Assembly: GCF_019132875.1 (NCBI RefSeq) | Contig: NZ_JAHSPF010000006.1 | Span: 186,001-250,000, forward strand | Direction: 5' to 3' | Origin: Erwinia phyllosphaerae | Lineage (GTDB): Bacteria; Pseudomonadota; Gammaproteobacteria; Enterobacterales; Enterobacteriaceae | DNA length: 64,000 nt | Notes under the pieces: model-generated | What the model was told of the DNA's origin: nothing | The model's database searches: none | What the model saw: the letters and a program-made list of their open reading frames with translations, nothing else | In this document: piece by piece, positions 39,016-49,867 of the stretch | Numbering within the stretch: the first letter of the stretch is position 1 | Layout of the letters: every line of letters begins with the position of its first letter | Made by a program: the position numbers and the translations under genes

Positions 39016-40116
39016 CTACAGGCGCATTGGCATCACGACATAGGCCGCACTCTGGCTGGCCGCATCTTCAATCTGCACGCTGGAAACAGAGTCGGTGAGC
39101 AGCAAACGCACGTTTTCGCACTTCAGCGCGTTAAGCACGTCCAGCACGTAGCTGACGTTAAAGCCGATTTCCAGATCGGTGCCGCCGTAGGAGACATCCA
39201 GAATTTCTTCCGCCTCTTCCTGTTCCGGGTTATTAGCGGTGATTTTCAGCTGATTTTCGCTGATATAGAGGCGAACGCCACGAAACTTCTCGTTCGACAA
39301 AATGGCGGCGCGGGCAAACGCCTGCTTCAGCAGATCGCAGCCGGCATCCAGCGTTTTGTCCGGATTTTTGGGCAGGACGCGACGATAGTCAGGGAAGCGA
39401 CCGTCCACCAGCTTGGAGGTAAAGATAAAGTCGCCCACGTGCGCGCGAATGTTATTACTGCCAATCTGCACCTGCAGCGGGGTATCGCCGCCGTCCAGCA
39501 GACGCACCAGTTCGATAACGCCTTTACGCGGCACGATCACCGAGTGGTTTGGCAGCGCCTGGCCCACCGGCATAGAGCAAACCGCCAGACGGTGCCCGTC
39601 GGTGGCAACGGTACGTAACTCTTCGCCTTCGGTCTCAAACAGCATACCGTTCAAATAGTAACGTACGTCCTGATGCGCCATTGAAAACTGGGTCGCCTCA
39701 ATAAGGCGCTTCATCGTTGCCTGCGGCAGCGTAAATTCGACTTCGCTTTGCCAGTCGTCCAGGTTCGGGAAGTCGCTGGCGGGCAGCGTGGAAAGCGAGA
39801 AACGGCTGCGGCCGGAGCGCACCAGCATTCTTTCGCCTTCCAGGATGACGGTAATCTCCGCGCCTTCGGGCAGGCCACGGCAGATATCAAAAAATTTGCG
39901 AGCGGGGACGGTTGTCGCACCCGGTTCGTGATCCTGCGTCAGCGCGACGCGGGCCACCATCTCCATTTCCAGGTCCGTACCGGTCAGCAGCAGGCTGCCG
40001 TCGTTAACCTGTAAAAGAAGGTTGCCAAGGATAGGCAGAGTCGGACGGCCGCCCAGCGGGCTGCTGACCTGTTGTAAGGGCTTGAGTAAATGCTCACGTT
40101 CTACAATAAATTTCAT
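39016..40116 (-). CDS. dnaN: DNA polymerase III beta sliding clamp
   Basis: DnaN is the ring-shaped clamp that tethers DNA polymerase III and many other proteins to DNA. The 366-residue product has the same length as the E. coli clamp and near-identical ends: KFIVEREHLLKPLQQVSSPL at residues 2-21 and AAYVVMPMRL at the C-terminus, which forms part of the client-binding pocket. It follows dnaA by four bases, consistent with co-transcription from the dnaA promoter. Confidence 0.98.
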   Translation of the reverse strand: MKFIVEREHLLKPLQQVSSPLGGRPTLPILGNLLLQVNDGSLLLTGTDLEMEMVARVALTQDHEPGATTVPARKFFDICRGLPEGAEITVILEGERMLVRSGRSRFSLSTLPASDFPNLDDWQSEVEFTLPQATMKRLIEATQFSMAHQDVRYYLNGMLFETEGEELRTVATDGHRLAVCSMPVGQALPNHSVIVPRKGVIELVRLLDGGDTPLQVQIGSNNIRAHVGDFIFTSKLVDGRFPDYRRVLPKNPDKTLDAGCDLLKQAFARAAILSNEKFRGVRLYISENQLKITANNPEQEEAEEILDVSYGGTDLEIGFNVSYVLDVLNALKCENVRLLLTDSVSSVQIEDAASQSAAYVVMPMRL

Positions 40117-40120
40117 AGCG

Positions 40121-41509
40121 TCAGGAAGATAATGTTCTGATTAGATTTGAGAAATCTTCTTTAATATCGTGACTCTCTTCACGCAGCTGTTCGATTTTAC
40201 GACAGGCATGCAGCACCGTAGTGTGGTCACGACCCCCGAAAGCATCACCGATTTCCGGCAAACTGTGGTTGGTCAGCTCTTTCGCCATCGCCATCGCCAT
40301 CTGGCGAGGACGGGCCACGGAGCGAGAGCGGCGCTTGGACAGCAAGTCCGCCACTTTAATTTTGTAATACTCGGCCACCGTCTTCTGAATATTGTCGATG
40401 GTGACCAGCTTTTCCTGGAGCGCCAGCAGATCGCGCAGCGCTTCACGCACAAAATCGATAGTGATCGCGCGGCCGGTAAAATTGGCGTTGGCGATAACGC
40501 GGTTCAGCGCCCCTTCCAGCTCGCGCACGTTCGAGCGCAGACGCTTGGCAATAAAGAAGGCCACTTCGCCAGGCAGGCGAATATCGTTTTCATCCGCTTT
40601 TTTCATCAGGATGGCCACGCGCGTTTCCAGCTCCGGCGGCTCAATGGCGACCGTCAGCCCCCAGCCGAAGCGGGATTTAAGGCGATCTTCAACGCCGTTA
40701 ATCTCTTTTGGATAGCGATCCGAGGTCAGAATGATCTGCTGATTGCCTTCCAGCAGCGCGTTGAAAGTGTGAAAAAACTCCTCCTGCGAGCGCTCCTTGT
40801 TGGCAAAAAACTGAATATCATCGATCAGCAGCGCGTCTACGGAACGGTAGTAGCGCTTAAATTCTTCTATCGCATTATTTTGCAGCGCCTTAACCATGTC
40901 CTGCACAAAACGCTCCGAGTGCATATACACCACTTTAGCATTGGGCTTGCGCGCCATAATTCCGTTGCCAACAGCGTGCAGCAGGTGGGTTTTCCCCAGG
41001 CCCGTACCGCCATACAGGAACAGAGGGTTATAGGCACCGCCCGGATTATCGGCCACCTGACGCGCGGCCGCGCGAGCCAGCTGGTTCGATTTACCCTCAA
41101 CGAAGTTATCGAAGTTGTGCTTGGTGTTCACGTTAGAGCGATAGGAAAGCTCTGCCGGTGCCGGCATGCTGTCCCAGCTTGGACGCACCGGCGCAGGGCG
41201 GTGTCCCGTCGGCGCTGGCGTGCTGGCGTGGCTCATCACCGGCTGGCTTACCTGTTGCGTGACCGGTTTGCTGCCCACTTCAAAGCGCAGCAAAGGGGCG
41301 TCCGCGCCGCAGAAGTCGTTGAGCAATCCATTGATATTATTGATGTACTTATCACGGACCCAATCGAGCACAAAGCGGTTTGGTGCATACAAGGCCAGCG
41401 TATTGTCGTTCAATTCAGCCTGTAGAGGACGTATCCACATGCTGAATTCGGTGGCAGGTAGTTCATCCTGCAAACGGGCAAGACACTGTTGCCAGAGCGT
41501 AAGTGACAC
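40121..41509 (-). CDS. dnaA: Chromosomal replication initiator protein DnaA
   Basis: DnaA binds oriC and opens it to start chromosome replication. The 462-residue product has domain I ([20 protein letters not shown]), a variable proline-rich linker (about 85-130), the AAA+ domain with Walker [10 protein letters not shown] (about 168-176) and Walker [10 protein letters not shown], and domain IV with the DnaA-box signature [15 protein letters not shown] (about 424-438). The GTG at 41509 is chosen because GGAG precedes it by seven bases and it matches E. coli; a second GTG at 41521 lacks a ribosome site. Confidence 0.98.
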   Translation of the reverse strand: MSLTLWQQCLARLQDELPATEFSMWIRPLQAELNDNTLALYAPNRFVLDWVRDKYINNINGLLNDFCGADAPLLRFEVGSKPVTQQVSQPVMSHASTPAPTGHRPAPVRPSWDSMPAPAELSYRSNVNTKHNFDNFVEGKSNQLARAAARQVADNPGGAYNPLFLYGGTGLGKTHLLHAVGNGIMARKPNAKVVYMHSERFVQDMVKALQNNAIEEFKRYYRSVDALLIDDIQFFANKERSQEEFFHTFNALLEGNQQIILTSDRYPKEINGVEDRLKSRFGWGLTVAIEPPELETRVAILMKKADENDIRLPGEVAFFIAKRLRSNVRELEGALNRVIANANFTGRAITIDFVREALRDLLALQEKLVTIDNIQKTVAEYYKIKVADLLSKRRSRSVARPRQMAMAMAKELTNHSLPEIGDAFGGRDHTTVLHACRKIEQLREESHDIKEDFSNLIRTLSS

Positions 41510-41868
41510 GGCGGACTCCACTCGAAAAAATTCGATAAGAAAAAAAGGCGCTGAAGCGATAAATTCATCATTGTTGACGCATGCAGATGACGCACATACG
41601 AACCGCTGTCCACGGTTTCTCCGCTACTGATCGACCCGGAGGATCGCTAACGGAAGGGCGGATCATAGCGCAAAGCGCCGCAGAGATCTTCACTTTCTAC
41701 ACAGTTTTCTTCCAATTTATCCACAGGAGAAAACCAGCAGGCACAAGTTTACTCGTTCATGCCTAAAAGACATTCAGGATCCTCCGCATTAGATGAATTT
41801 TTACGGTGCCGTCACGTTATTTTACCCGTCGGCCTGCAATAAGATCGGCTGAAGATCCTGAACGATCC

Positions 41869-41896
41869 TTGCGCTTTATCCCAGACCCCGTATAAT
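41869..41896 (+). promoter_or_regulatory. Upstream rpmH promoter candidate
   Basis: TTGCGC (41869-41874) and a consensus TATAAT (41891-41896) are separated by 16 bases, facing rpmH. Confidence 0.6.
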
Positions 41897-41985
41897 TCTC
41901 GCCCCGGCGTGTTGCGCTCTGGCCCGTACCGGCTGGTTTTGCGGTCGAACGGGATAACCAGACGCGCCTTTATAAGCGAAGTAAA

Positions 41986-42014
41986 TTGACTCCGGACTGT
42001 ACAATTATTACAAT
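41986..42014 (+). promoter_or_regulatory. Main rpmH promoter candidate
   Basis: TTGACT (41986-41991) and TACAAT (42009-42014) have the ideal 17-base spacing, about 100 bases before the rpmH start, as expected for a strongly expressed ribosomal protein gene. Confidence 0.75.
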
Positions 42015-42101
42015 CCCGCCTCTTTATTAAAGATACACTGAGGCGTCGGTCGGTTTTCGGACCTTTCAAGCGCGTCAACAAGTGAAATTTTCCAAGTTTA
42101 G

Positions 42102-42254
<153 letters not shown>

Positions 42255-42271
42255 TAAAAGCTAACCGCTGA

Positions 42272-42631
42272 GTGGTTAAGCTCGCATTTCCCAGGGAGTT
42301 ACGTTTGTTAACTCCCACTCATTTCACTTTCGTCTTCCAGCAGCCACAAAGAGCCGGTACGCCGCAAATCACCATCCTCGGCCGCCTTAACTCGCTGGGG
42401 CATCCCCGCATCGGTCTTACCGTCGCCAAAAAACATGTTAAGCGCGCGCATGAACGCAACCGGATCAAGCGATTGACCCGCGAAAGCTTTCGTCTGCGTC
42501 AGCACGACCTGCCCGCTATGGATTTTGTAGTGGTGGCGAAAAAAGGCGTGGCCGATCTGGATAACAGTGCGCTAATGGAAGCGTTGGAGAAGATGTGGCG
42601 TCGTCACTGTCGCCTGGCTCGCGGCTCCTGA
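42272..42631 (+). CDS. rnpA: Ribonuclease P protein component
   Basis: RnpA is the small basic protein that helps the RNase P RNA process the 5' ends of tRNA precursors. The 119-residue product has the RNR motif region [19 protein letters not shown] (about residues 54-72) and [12 protein letters not shown]. It begins with GTG, as in E. coli. The 3' end overlaps yidD by 37 bases. Confidence 0.97.
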   Translation: MVKLAFPRELRLLTPTHFTFVFQQPQRAGTPQITILGRLNSLGHPRIGLTVAKKHVKRAHERNRIKRLTRESFRLRQHDLPAMDFVVVAKKGVADLDNSALMEALEKMWRRHCRLARGS

Positions 42632-42843
42632 TTGCGCTGATTCGCGTCTATCAACGCGTAATCAGTCCGCTTTTAGGACCCCACTGTCGTTTCCATCCAA
42701 CCTGCTCGCAATACGGTATTGAGGCATTGCGCAGGTTTGGCATGGTAAAAGGCAGTTGGTTGACGATGAAACGCGTATTAAAATGCCACCCTTTGAACCC
42801 GGGTGGCGACGATCCGGTGCCGCCAAAAACCGACGATAACTGA
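42595..42843 (+). CDS. yidD: Membrane protein insertion efficiency factor YidD
   Basis: YidD is a small amphipathic membrane-associated protein that assists YidC-dependent insertion. The 82-residue product has the conserved [19 protein letters not shown] (about residues 15-33), [15 protein letters not shown] and [15 protein letters not shown]. It starts with GTG inside rnpA in another frame, the usual arrangement, and leads to yidC after 11 bases. Confidence 0.95.
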   Translation: MASSLSPGSRLLIALIRVYQRVISPLLGPHCRFHPTCSQYGIEALRRFGMVKGSWLTMKRVLKCHPLNPGGDDPVPPKTDDN

Positions 42844-42854
42844 GAACATTAACG

Positions 42855-44498
42855 ATGGATTCGCAACGCAATCTTTTTCTCATCGCTTTTCTGTTCGTGT
42901 CTTTTATGATCTGGCAAACCTGGCAAACGGACCATGCTCCGCAGCCTGCGCAAACCCAGACCACACAAAACACGACAGCAGCCGGTGATGCCGCAAACCA
43001 GGGTGTACCCGCCAGCGGCCAGGGCAAAACGATCACCGTTAAGACTGACGTCCTGTCTTTACAGATCAATACTCGCGGTGGCGATATTGAGCAGGCGCAG
43101 CTGCTGACTTACCCGGACAAGCTGGGCTCTTCACAGCCTTTCCAGCTGTTGGAAACCTCGCCAGGCTTTCTTTATCAGGCGCAGAGCGGTCTGACCGGAC
43201 GCAACGGCCCGGATAACCCGGCCAACGGCGCTCGTCCTCTCTATACCACTACCCAGGACAACTTTGTACTGGCTGATGGCGCCAGCGAGCTGCGGATTCC
43301 GATGACCTTTACGGCGGAAAACGGCGCGACCTATACCAAAACTTTCGTGCTGAAGCGCGGTGAGTTTGCCGTCAACGTCGATTATCAGGTTAACAACACC
43401 ACCCAGCAGCCGCTGGAAGTGGCCATGTTTGGTCAGCTGAAGCAGACCATCGACCTGCCAAAACATCGCGATACTGGCAGCAACAACTTTGCGTTGCATA
43501 CCTTCCGTGGCGCGGCTTACTCCAGCAGTGAGACCAACTACGAAAAGTATAAGTTCGACAAAATCAGCGATAACGAAAACCTGAACGTCAACACCAACAA
43601 CGGTTGGGTAGCGATGCTTCAGCAGTATTTCGCTACGGCCTGGGTGCCGCGCACCAACGGCGCCAATACGCTTTACACCAGCAACCTGGGTAACGGTATT
43701 GCCGCAGTAGGCTATAAATCTACGCCGGTTTCCGTTGCGCCTGGCGCGCAGCAGAACCTGTCCGCCACGCTGTGGGTTGGCCCGGAAATTCAGGACAAAA
43801 TGGCGGCCATCGCGCCTCACCTTGACCTGACCGTGGACTACGGCTGGCTGTGGTTTATCTCTCAGCCGCTGTTTAAGCTGCTGAAGTTCCTGCACAGCTT
43901 TATCGGTAACTGGGGCTTCTCCATTATCGTTATCACCTTTATCGTTCGTGGCATCATGTACCCGCTGACCAAAGCGCAGTACACCTCCATGGCGAAAATG
44001 CGTATGCTGCAGCCGAAAATTCAGGCGATGCGTGAGCGTTTAGGTGAAGACAAGCAGCGTATGAGCCAGGAGATGATGGCGCTGTATAAAGCAGAGAAGG
44101 TTAACCCGCTGGGTGGCTGTCTGCCGCTGGTTATCCAGATGCCAATCTTCCTTGCGCTTTACTATATGCTGATGGGTTCTATCGAGCTGCGCCACGCGCC
44201 GTTCGCCCTGTGGATCCATGACCTGTCTGCGCAGGACCCATACTACATTCTGCCAATCCTGATGGGCATGACGATGTTCTTCATCCAGAAGATGTCGCCA
44301 ACCACCGTGACTGACCCAATGCAGCAGAAGATCATGACCTTTATGCCGGTCATCTTCACCGTGTTCTTCCTGTGGTTCCCGTCTGGTCTGGTGCTGTACT
44401 ACATCGTCAGTAACCTGGTGACCATTATCCAGCAGCAGCTGATTTATCGCGGGCTGGAAAAACGTGGCCTGCATAGCCGCGACAAGAAAAAAGCATAA
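42855..44498 (+). CDS. yidC: Membrane protein insertase YidC
   Basis: YidC inserts and folds inner-membrane proteins alone or with SecYEG. The 547-residue protein has an N-terminal membrane anchor (about residues 5-20), a large periplasmic domain (about 55-345) and the C-terminal Oxa1 core with further helices ([20 protein letters not shown] near 350, and [13 protein letters not shown] near 420). The positively charged tail ends RDKKKA. It closes the rpmH-rnpA-yidD-yidC run. Confidence 0.97.
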   Translation: MDSQRNLFLIAFLFVSFMIWQTWQTDHAPQPAQTQTTQNTTAAGDAANQGVPASGQGKTITVKTDVLSLQINTRGGDIEQAQLLTYPDKLGSSQPFQLLETSPGFLYQAQSGLTGRNGPDNPANGARPLYTTTQDNFVLADGASELRIPMTFTAENGATYTKTFVLKRGEFAVNVDYQVNNTTQQPLEVAMFGQLKQTIDLPKHRDTGSNNFALHTFRGAAYSSSETNYEKYKFDKISDNENLNVNTNNGWVAMLQQYFATAWVPRTNGANTLYTSNLGNGIAAVGYKSTPVSVAPGAQQNLSATLWVGPEIQDKMAAIAPHLDLTVDYGWLWFISQPLFKLLKFLHSFIGNWGFSIIVITFIVRGIMYPLTKAQYTSMAKMRMLQPKIQAMRERLGEDKQRMSQEMMALYKAEKVNPLGGCLPLVIQMPIFLALYYMLMGSIELRHAPFALWIHDLSAQDPYYILPILMGMTMFFIQKMSPTTVTDPMQQKIMTFMPVIFTVFFLWFPSGLVLYYIVSNLVTIIQQQLIYRGLEKRGLHSRDKKKA

Positions 44499-44532
44499 CG
44501 GATACCCATCCACAGATTTAGTGGGTGCTATC

Positions 44533-44564
44533 ATAAGGCGGTCAACTGACCGCCTTATTTTTTT
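44533..44564 (+). terminator. Terminator between yidC and mnmE
   Basis: A 12-bp perfect inverted repeat ATAAGGCGGTCA/TGACCGCCTTAT is followed by seven T, 34 bases after the yidC stop. mnmE begins 21 bases later, so it may be partly uncoupled from yidC. Confidence 0.85.
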
Positions 44565-44585
44565 GCCTTAAAAAGAGATCAGAAC

Positions 44586-45950
44586 ATGAGTCATAGCGAG
44601 ACTATCGTTGCCCAGGCGACGCCGCCAGGACGCGGTGGCGTCGGTATTCTGCGCGTTTCCGGCCCCGGGGCCGCCGACGTGGCCCACGCGCTGCTGGGTA
44701 AACTGCCGAAGCCCCGCTACGCCGACTATCTGCCCTTTCGCGATGCCGATAACGTCACGCTGGACCAGGGGATTGCGCTGTGGTTTCCCGGCCCGAACTC
44801 CTTTACCGGTGAAGACGTGCTGGAACTACAGGGCCACGGCGGCCCGGTTATTCTGGATCTGCTGCTGAAACGTATCGTCGCCCTGCCTGGCGTACGCATC
44901 GCGCGTCCCGGCGAATTTTCAGAACGTGCTTTCCTTAACGACAAGCTGGATCTGGCTCAGGCTGAAGCTATCGCTGACCTGATTGACGCCAGTTCGGAGC
45001 AGGCGGCACGCTCGGCGGTGAACTCCCTACAGGGCGCGTTTTCGCTGCGGGTTAATACTCTTGTGGAAGCACTTACTCACCTGCGCATCTACGTAGAAGC
45101 CGCAATTGATTTTCCGGATGAGGAGATCGATTTCCTGTCGGACGGTAAAATCGAAGCCCAGCTGAATCAGGTTATTGCCGATCTGGACAGCGTGCGGGCC
45201 GAGGCGCGCCAGGGCAGTTTGCTGCGCGAAGGGATGAAAGTGGTGATTGCGGGACGGCCTAACGCCGGAAAATCCAGCCTGCTGAACGCGCTGGCCGGAC
45301 GAGAAGCGGCGATTGTGACCGATATTGCCGGTACAACCCGTGACGTGCTGCGCGAGCATATCCATATCGACGGCATGCCGCTGCATATTATCGATACCGC
45401 AGGGCTACGCGAAGCCAGTGACGAGGTTGAACGCATCGGTATTGAACGGGCCTGGCATGAAATCGAACAGGCCGACCGCGTGCTGTTTATGGTTGATGGC
45501 ACGACCACTGCGGCGACAGAGCCTGGCGACATCTGGCCAGACTTTATTGCCCGCCTGCCGGCGACCCTGCCGATCACCGTGGTACGTAATAAAGCGGACG
45601 TTACTGGCGAAACGCTCGGCATGACGGAAGTAAATAATCACTCACTTATCCGCCTTTCTGCGCGTACCGGTGAAGGCATTGACGTCCTGCGTAATCACCT
45701 GAAAGCGTCGATGGGCTTTGCGGGCAATACGGAAGGCGGCTTCCTGGCGCGCCGTCGCCATCTTCAGGCGCTGGAGTTAGCAGCTACTCACTTACTTCAG
45801 GGTAAAGAGCAGCTGCTGGGTGCCAAAGCGGGTGAGCTGCTGGCGGAAGAGCTGCGGGTCGCGCAGCAAAGCTTGAGTGAAATTACCGGCGAATTTACCT
45901 CTGACGATCTGCTGGGCCGTATTTTTTCCAGCTTTTGCATCGGGAAATAA
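44586..45950 (+). CDS. mnmE: tRNA uridine-5-carboxymethylaminomethyl modification GTPase MnmE
   Basis: MnmE, with MnmG, makes 5-carboxymethylaminomethyl-uridine at the wobble position of several tRNAs. The 454-residue protein has the tetrahydrofolate-binding N-terminal domain, a helical domain, and an inserted G domain with GRPNAGKSS (about residues 223-231), [15 protein letters not shown] and NKAD. It ends FCIGK with the catalytic cysteine of the C-terminal CIGK motif. Confidence 0.97.
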   Translation: MSHSETIVAQATPPGRGGVGILRVSGPGAADVAHALLGKLPKPRYADYLPFRDADNVTLDQGIALWFPGPNSFTGEDVLELQGHGGPVILDLLLKRIVALPGVRIARPGEFSERAFLNDKLDLAQAEAIADLIDASSEQAARSAVNSLQGAFSLRVNTLVEALTHLRIYVEAAIDFPDEEIDFLSDGKIEAQLNQVIADLDSVRAEARQGSLLREGMKVVIAGRPNAGKSSLLNALAGREAAIVTDIAGTTRDVLREHIHIDGMPLHIIDTAGLREASDEVERIGIERAWHEIEQADRVLFMVDGTTTAATEPGDIWPDFIARLPATLPITVVRNKADVTGETLGMTEVNNHSLIRLSARTGEGIDVLRNHLKASMGFAGNTEGGFLARRRHLQALELAATHLLQGKEQLLGAKAGELLAEELRVAQQSLSEITGEFTSDDLLGRIFSSFCIGK

Positions 45951-46065
45951 GCGGCAGCGCCTGAAACAAAGCATTGTGGGCCAAGGATGGCCCGTGCCGA
46001 GCCTCCACGAGGGCATCTTTGTGAAAAGCGCAGGCTTTCTGAGTCAGTACTCTGGTAGCCGAGCC

Positions 46066-48162
46066 TTACAGCTCAATCACCCTGTCCGCGCTGGCAATCG
46101 TGGACGGCCGGTGAGCAATAAATATGCGGGTAATTTTCAGCGCGGCGACAGAGGCGTTGATATGCGCTTCGTTGGCCAGATCCAGATGGCTGGTTGCCTC
46201 ATCCAGAAACAGAATATTAGGCCGTCGGTATAAAGCTCTGGCGATAAGCAACCGTTGTTTCTGACCGCCGGAAAGGCTGCCGCCCAGCTCGCTGATCAAG
46301 GTTTCGTAGCCCATCGGCATCGCCGTAATTTCCTGATGGATATTGCAGTCCATCGCGCAGCGTATAATGCGCTCCATCTCTTTTTCGCCGTCAAAACTGG
46401 CGATGTTTTCGGCTATCGACCCCGCAAAAAGCTTATCTTCCTGCAACACGCACGCAATACAGTCGCGATAGTTATTCAGCCCTGCTTTGTTAATATCCAG
46501 ACCGTTAATCAGGATCTCACCTTCAACCGGCGTCAGCAGGCCAGCCATCACTTTCATTAATGTGGTTTTGCCAATGCCGGAAGGCCCGACGATCGCCACG
46601 CTTTCTCCGGGTGCCACGGAAATATTCAGGCCGCTAAAAACAGGTCTGGACAGCTTGTCGTACTGGTAGGTGACGCCGCGCGCTTCAAAGCCAGCCGGTT
46701 CATCAACCGTGGCCAGCGAGCGCCCGGGCTGCAACTCCTCCGCATCGGTAAAAACAATGTCTGCCACCCTGTCGCTGTGCAGCGCCAGCATTTTCAGCTG
46801 TAAGACCATATTGATCAGGCTGGCAGCGCGATCGGAAAACTGTCCGCGATAGGCGTTGAACGCCACAAACATCCCCAGCGTCATATTACCGTCGATCACC
46901 ATTGAGGCGCCCAGCCACAGGATCACCACCTGATCGAGGGTGCTGATAAAAGTATTTACGCCGCCAAACAGCAAATCCAGTTTGGTCAGCCGGATAGTGG
47001 CGTTGGTGGTATCGATAGTCAGATTGAGCCAGAACTGCGCTCGCCGGGCGGTTATACCCAGCGCTTTAAGCGTGCCGATGCCGTACAGGCTTTCCATAAA
47101 ATGCGAACCGGCCCGCGCGCCCTTCACAATCTGCTCCTCCTGCGCCTGCCGATAGCGCTGATAGGTAGCCAGGCGCAGGATCATATAAATCAGCGTAAAA
47201 CCCAACACCACCCAGACCAGCCAGCCGCCGTACAAAAACATCATGATAAAAACGCCAGCCGACATCAGCGAATCAATAATGCCGTTCACAATGCTGCTGG
47301 TTAGCGTGGTGCGGATCACGTCCAGCGAACCAAAGCGGGACTGGATATCGCCAAGCTTGCGCTTTTCAAAGTAGTGCAGCGGCAGGTTAAGCAGGTGATC
47401 GAACATGCCCGCTTTCCACTGCACGTCTATCAGCGATCCCATCACCAGCGATGTCCAGGCACGCAGCATGCTGACAAAAGTGCGAAACAGAATAAAACCC
47501 AGCAGCCCCATGCAGATGAGCGCCAGCAAATCATGATCTTCGGCAATAATGACGTGATCCATCACCAGCTGCGTCCCCACCGGCATCAGCAGGTTAACCG
47601 CTTCGATAACCAGCGACAGGCAGAAAATTTTAGTGAGAAAGCCGGGCAGCCCGCTGATATTTTTCATCATCGTGCCAAAGCTCAGACGGCTGCGCTGTTT
47701 AATACGGGTAAATTCGCTGTCTGGCCACAGCTCCAGCGCGACGCCGGAGAAATGCTGTGACATTTCCGCCAGCCCTACCACTCGTCTGCCAAATGCCGGA
47801 TCGTGCAAAATAAAGCGCGAGCCGCGCACGGCCACCAGCACGACAAAGTGACTCATGTCCCAGTGCAGTAAACAGGGCGTTTTTAGCTGCTTCAGCTCGT
47901 CCAGATCCAGCGATAGAGGCCGCGTTTTCAGCTTTAGCTGCCTGCCAATGTCGATCAGCACCGCCAGCGTCGCGCCATGAGAAGAGATACCAAACCGGCT
48001 ACGTAAATTGAACAAGTCGATATCCATGCCGTGGTAGCGGCAGGCCATTACCAGACAGGCCAGCCCGCACTCCGCCGCTTCCGTTTGTAACACCACGGGA
48101 ACCTTGCGCCGAAAGCTGAAGTTCAGACGACGCAGGATGTCATTAAAAATCGAATCATTCAT
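46066..48162 (-). CDS. cvaB: Colicin V-type peptidase-containing ABC exporter (CvaB-like)
   Basis: This 698-residue protein has the length of CvaB, the exporter that removes double-glycine leaders and secretes microcins. The N-terminal C39 peptidase has the cysteine in QTEAAECGLACLVMACRYHG (about residues 26-45), the histidine in SHFVVLVA and the aspartate in LHDPAFG, so all catalytic residues are present. Six membrane helices follow (about 165-430), then an ATPase with Walker A GPSGIGKTT, signature LSGGQKQRLLIARAL and Walker B ILFLDEAT. The start overlaps the cvaA-like gene by eight bases. No microcin or immunity gene is visible beside it. Confidence 0.9.
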   Translation of the reverse strand: MNDSIFNDILRRLNFSFRRKVPVVLQTEAAECGLACLVMACRYHGMDIDLFNLRSRFGISSHGATLAVLIDIGRQLKLKTRPLSLDLDELKQLKTPCLLHWDMSHFVVLVAVRGSRFILHDPAFGRRVVGLAEMSQHFSGVALELWPDSEFTRIKQRSRLSFGTMMKNISGLPGFLTKIFCLSLVIEAVNLLMPVGTQLVMDHVIIAEDHDLLALICMGLLGFILFRTFVSMLRAWTSLVMGSLIDVQWKAGMFDHLLNLPLHYFEKRKLGDIQSRFGSLDVIRTTLTSSIVNGIIDSLMSAGVFIMMFLYGGWLVWVVLGFTLIYMILRLATYQRYRQAQEEQIVKGARAGSHFMESLYGIGTLKALGITARRAQFWLNLTIDTTNATIRLTKLDLLFGGVNTFISTLDQVVILWLGASMVIDGNMTLGMFVAFNAYRGQFSDRAASLINMVLQLKMLALHSDRVADIVFTDAEELQPGRSLATVDEPAGFEARGVTYQYDKLSRPVFSGLNISVAPGESVAIVGPSGIGKTTLMKVMAGLLTPVEGEILINGLDINKAGLNNYRDCIACVLQEDKLFAGSIAENIASFDGEKEMERIIRCAMDCNIHQEITAMPMGYETLISELGGSLSGGQKQRLLIARALYRRPNILFLDEATSHLDLANEAHINASVAALKITRIFIAHRPSTIASADRVIEL

Positions 48163-49441
48163 TTACAGGCCCGCTAATGCTTTTTTTGAGGTCATAGTAA
48201 GGCGATAACATCCACTGCCAGATTGGCCGCTTCTCCAGAAACAGCGTGGCCTGCGCCTTCATCCCGCTGGCCAGCGTCAGCGGCTTGCCCTGATAGCTGA
48301 AGCGCCCTTGCTCAAGCGCCACAATCACTTTGTAATAGGGGGCAATCACGCCGTCGGTACGCGGTATTGAGTTATATTTACCCATTTCCTGGAAAGAGGC
48401 GGAGACGTTGGAAATGGATAAAATCCTGCCGGGAAACTGGCCATATTTTTCAAACGGGAAAGCCTCGTAACGCAGATTGATACCATCGCCGGGATGGAGG
48501 TAAGGCACGCTGGTATCCGGGATCCAGAGCATCAGGTAATAACGGGTACTGCTGGCCGGCATCAGCTGGGCCAGGCTGTCTCCCTGTGCCACCATCTGCC
48601 CTTCCGTTACGCTCATGCTTTCGATTTTTCCGTCGCTGGGCGCTGTGATAAAGAGCGAGCCGCTGGCATTCACTTCCGCCAGCTGCCGTTTCAGATCGCT
48701 ACGCTGATACTGATACTGTGAAATCTGGTTGTCATACTCGATGCCTTTGGTCAGCAGCTCACTCTCCAGCGCGCTGATTTGCAGTGCTTCCTGAATCGCC
48801 TGCGTGTTGAGGCCTTGCCAGGCGTTTTGCTGTTGGTAAAAGAGGTAGCGCTGGTTGGCGAACTGTTCCTGAGTGATTAACCCTTTACGCAGATAATCGC
48901 TATAGTTGGTCATGCTTTTACGCATATCTTTTACGCCGTTTCCGCTATCGGTAATTAAACGCTGCGATTTCTCATGGGCGATACGATATTTTTCCAGCTG
49001 GTTCTGCAAATTTTTTAAGGTAGTGGCTTTATTTTCCGCCAGCCTTTCAATGATATTTTCCGTTAGCGCAATCTGGTGGTTAATCGCTTCCACCGAGCGC
49101 TCGCTGACGTTACCTGATGAGGTGGTACGGCTAACATCAATCTGGTAAAGGCGTTCGCCTTTCTTTATTAAATCGCCCGCCTCCGGCCACTTTTTAGTAA
49201 TAAAACCCTGCTGCGGGGCGAAGATGGTAATAGCGTGCGGCAGAGAGATAACTTCTCCGGTCACGTTGATGCGGCGGGTAAAAGAGCCGCCCAGGATAAA
49301 CAGCAACAGCAGAATAAAAAACAGAACGGAAACAACGGCGACGGCCCATGCGGGATAGCCTGATGTCAGTAGCGCTTTGCCCAGCCATTTGGTTTTAAGA
49401 TGCTGGACGGCTTCCATGCGAAATAGCGGTTTTCTTTCCAT
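48155..49441 (-). CDS. cvaA: CvaA-like periplasmic adaptor (HlyD family)
   Basis: This 428-residue membrane-fusion protein would join the CvaB-like exporter to an outer-membrane TolC. It has one N-terminal membrane helix (about residues 30-52), a lipoyl/beta-barrel half starting RRINVTGEV, a long alpha-helical hairpin (about 120-250) and the C-terminal LSPYYDLKKSISGPVNE, which closely parallels the end of CvaA. The ATG is preceded only by a weak AAGAAAG. It is the first gene of the two-gene operon; TolC is not encoded nearby, as is usual. Confidence 0.88.
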   Translation of the reverse strand: MERKPLFRMEAVQHLKTKWLGKALLTSGYPAWAVAVVSVLFFILLLLFILGGSFTRRINVTGEVISLPHAITIFAPQQGFITKKWPEAGDLIKKGERLYQIDVSRTTSSGNVSERSVEAINHQIALTENIIERLAENKATTLKNLQNQLEKYRIAHEKSQRLITDSGNGVKDMRKSMTNYSDYLRKGLITQEQFANQRYLFYQQQNAWQGLNTQAIQEALQISALESELLTKGIEYDNQISQYQYQRSDLKRQLAEVNASGSLFITAPSDGKIESMSVTEGQMVAQGDSLAQLMPASSTRYYLMLWIPDTSVPYLHPGDGINLRYEAFPFEKYGQFPGRILSISNVSASFQEMGKYNSIPRTDGVIAPYYKVIVALEQGRFSYQGKPLTLASGMKAQATLFLEKRPIWQWMLSPYYDLKKSISGPVNE

Positions 49442-49867
49442 AGCTTTCTTAAATTAAAAGAATAAAGGGTTGTTATCCCCTGGTCATGGCGGATAAAAAC
49501 CCGGCGTTCCGTGCCTGGCTGTGGAAAGTACACTATTCTCCCTTACTTTATCAACTCCATTTTTATAGCAATAGAATAAATCCAGTTAACATCATTGATT
49601 AATTCCAGTAAAAATAGCTTACTTGCGGCAGGTTACGTTACTTATATGACATTTATTAACGTTATATAAAAAAAGGTGAGCCGTTAATAATGATAATGGA
49701 ATGGAAAAAATTTCAGCGTAAAAATACTGCCTGGCGGGATTAATAAGCAGGACTGTAAATTAATATTAATCCTAATTTCTGTTCGTAACAGGAAAGTTGC
49801 GTGATATTTACCAGGAAAATTCTTACAATAGCGCGATGATTTTCCGACCATTTTCACGGAGCGACAG
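49442..49867. other. AT-rich divergent region between cvaA-like gene and yieE
   Basis: This 426-base AT-rich stretch must hold both promoters. I searched both strands for a short precursor with a double-glycine leader and found none; the longest short frames are a 17-codon one near 49690 on the plus strand and a GTG-started 55-codon one ending inside the cvaA-like gene on the minus strand. Confidence 0.5.

Noticed and set aside
40169-41425. Open frame of 418 codons antisense to dnaA
   Set aside because: It is a shadow of dnaA; there is no independent ribosome site or domain.
45978-46065. Hairpin GGGCC-AAGGAT-GGCCC and repeated GCCGAGCC after mnmE
   Set aside because: There is no T tract, so it is not a normal terminator, and the 8-base repeat is too short to claim a repeat element.
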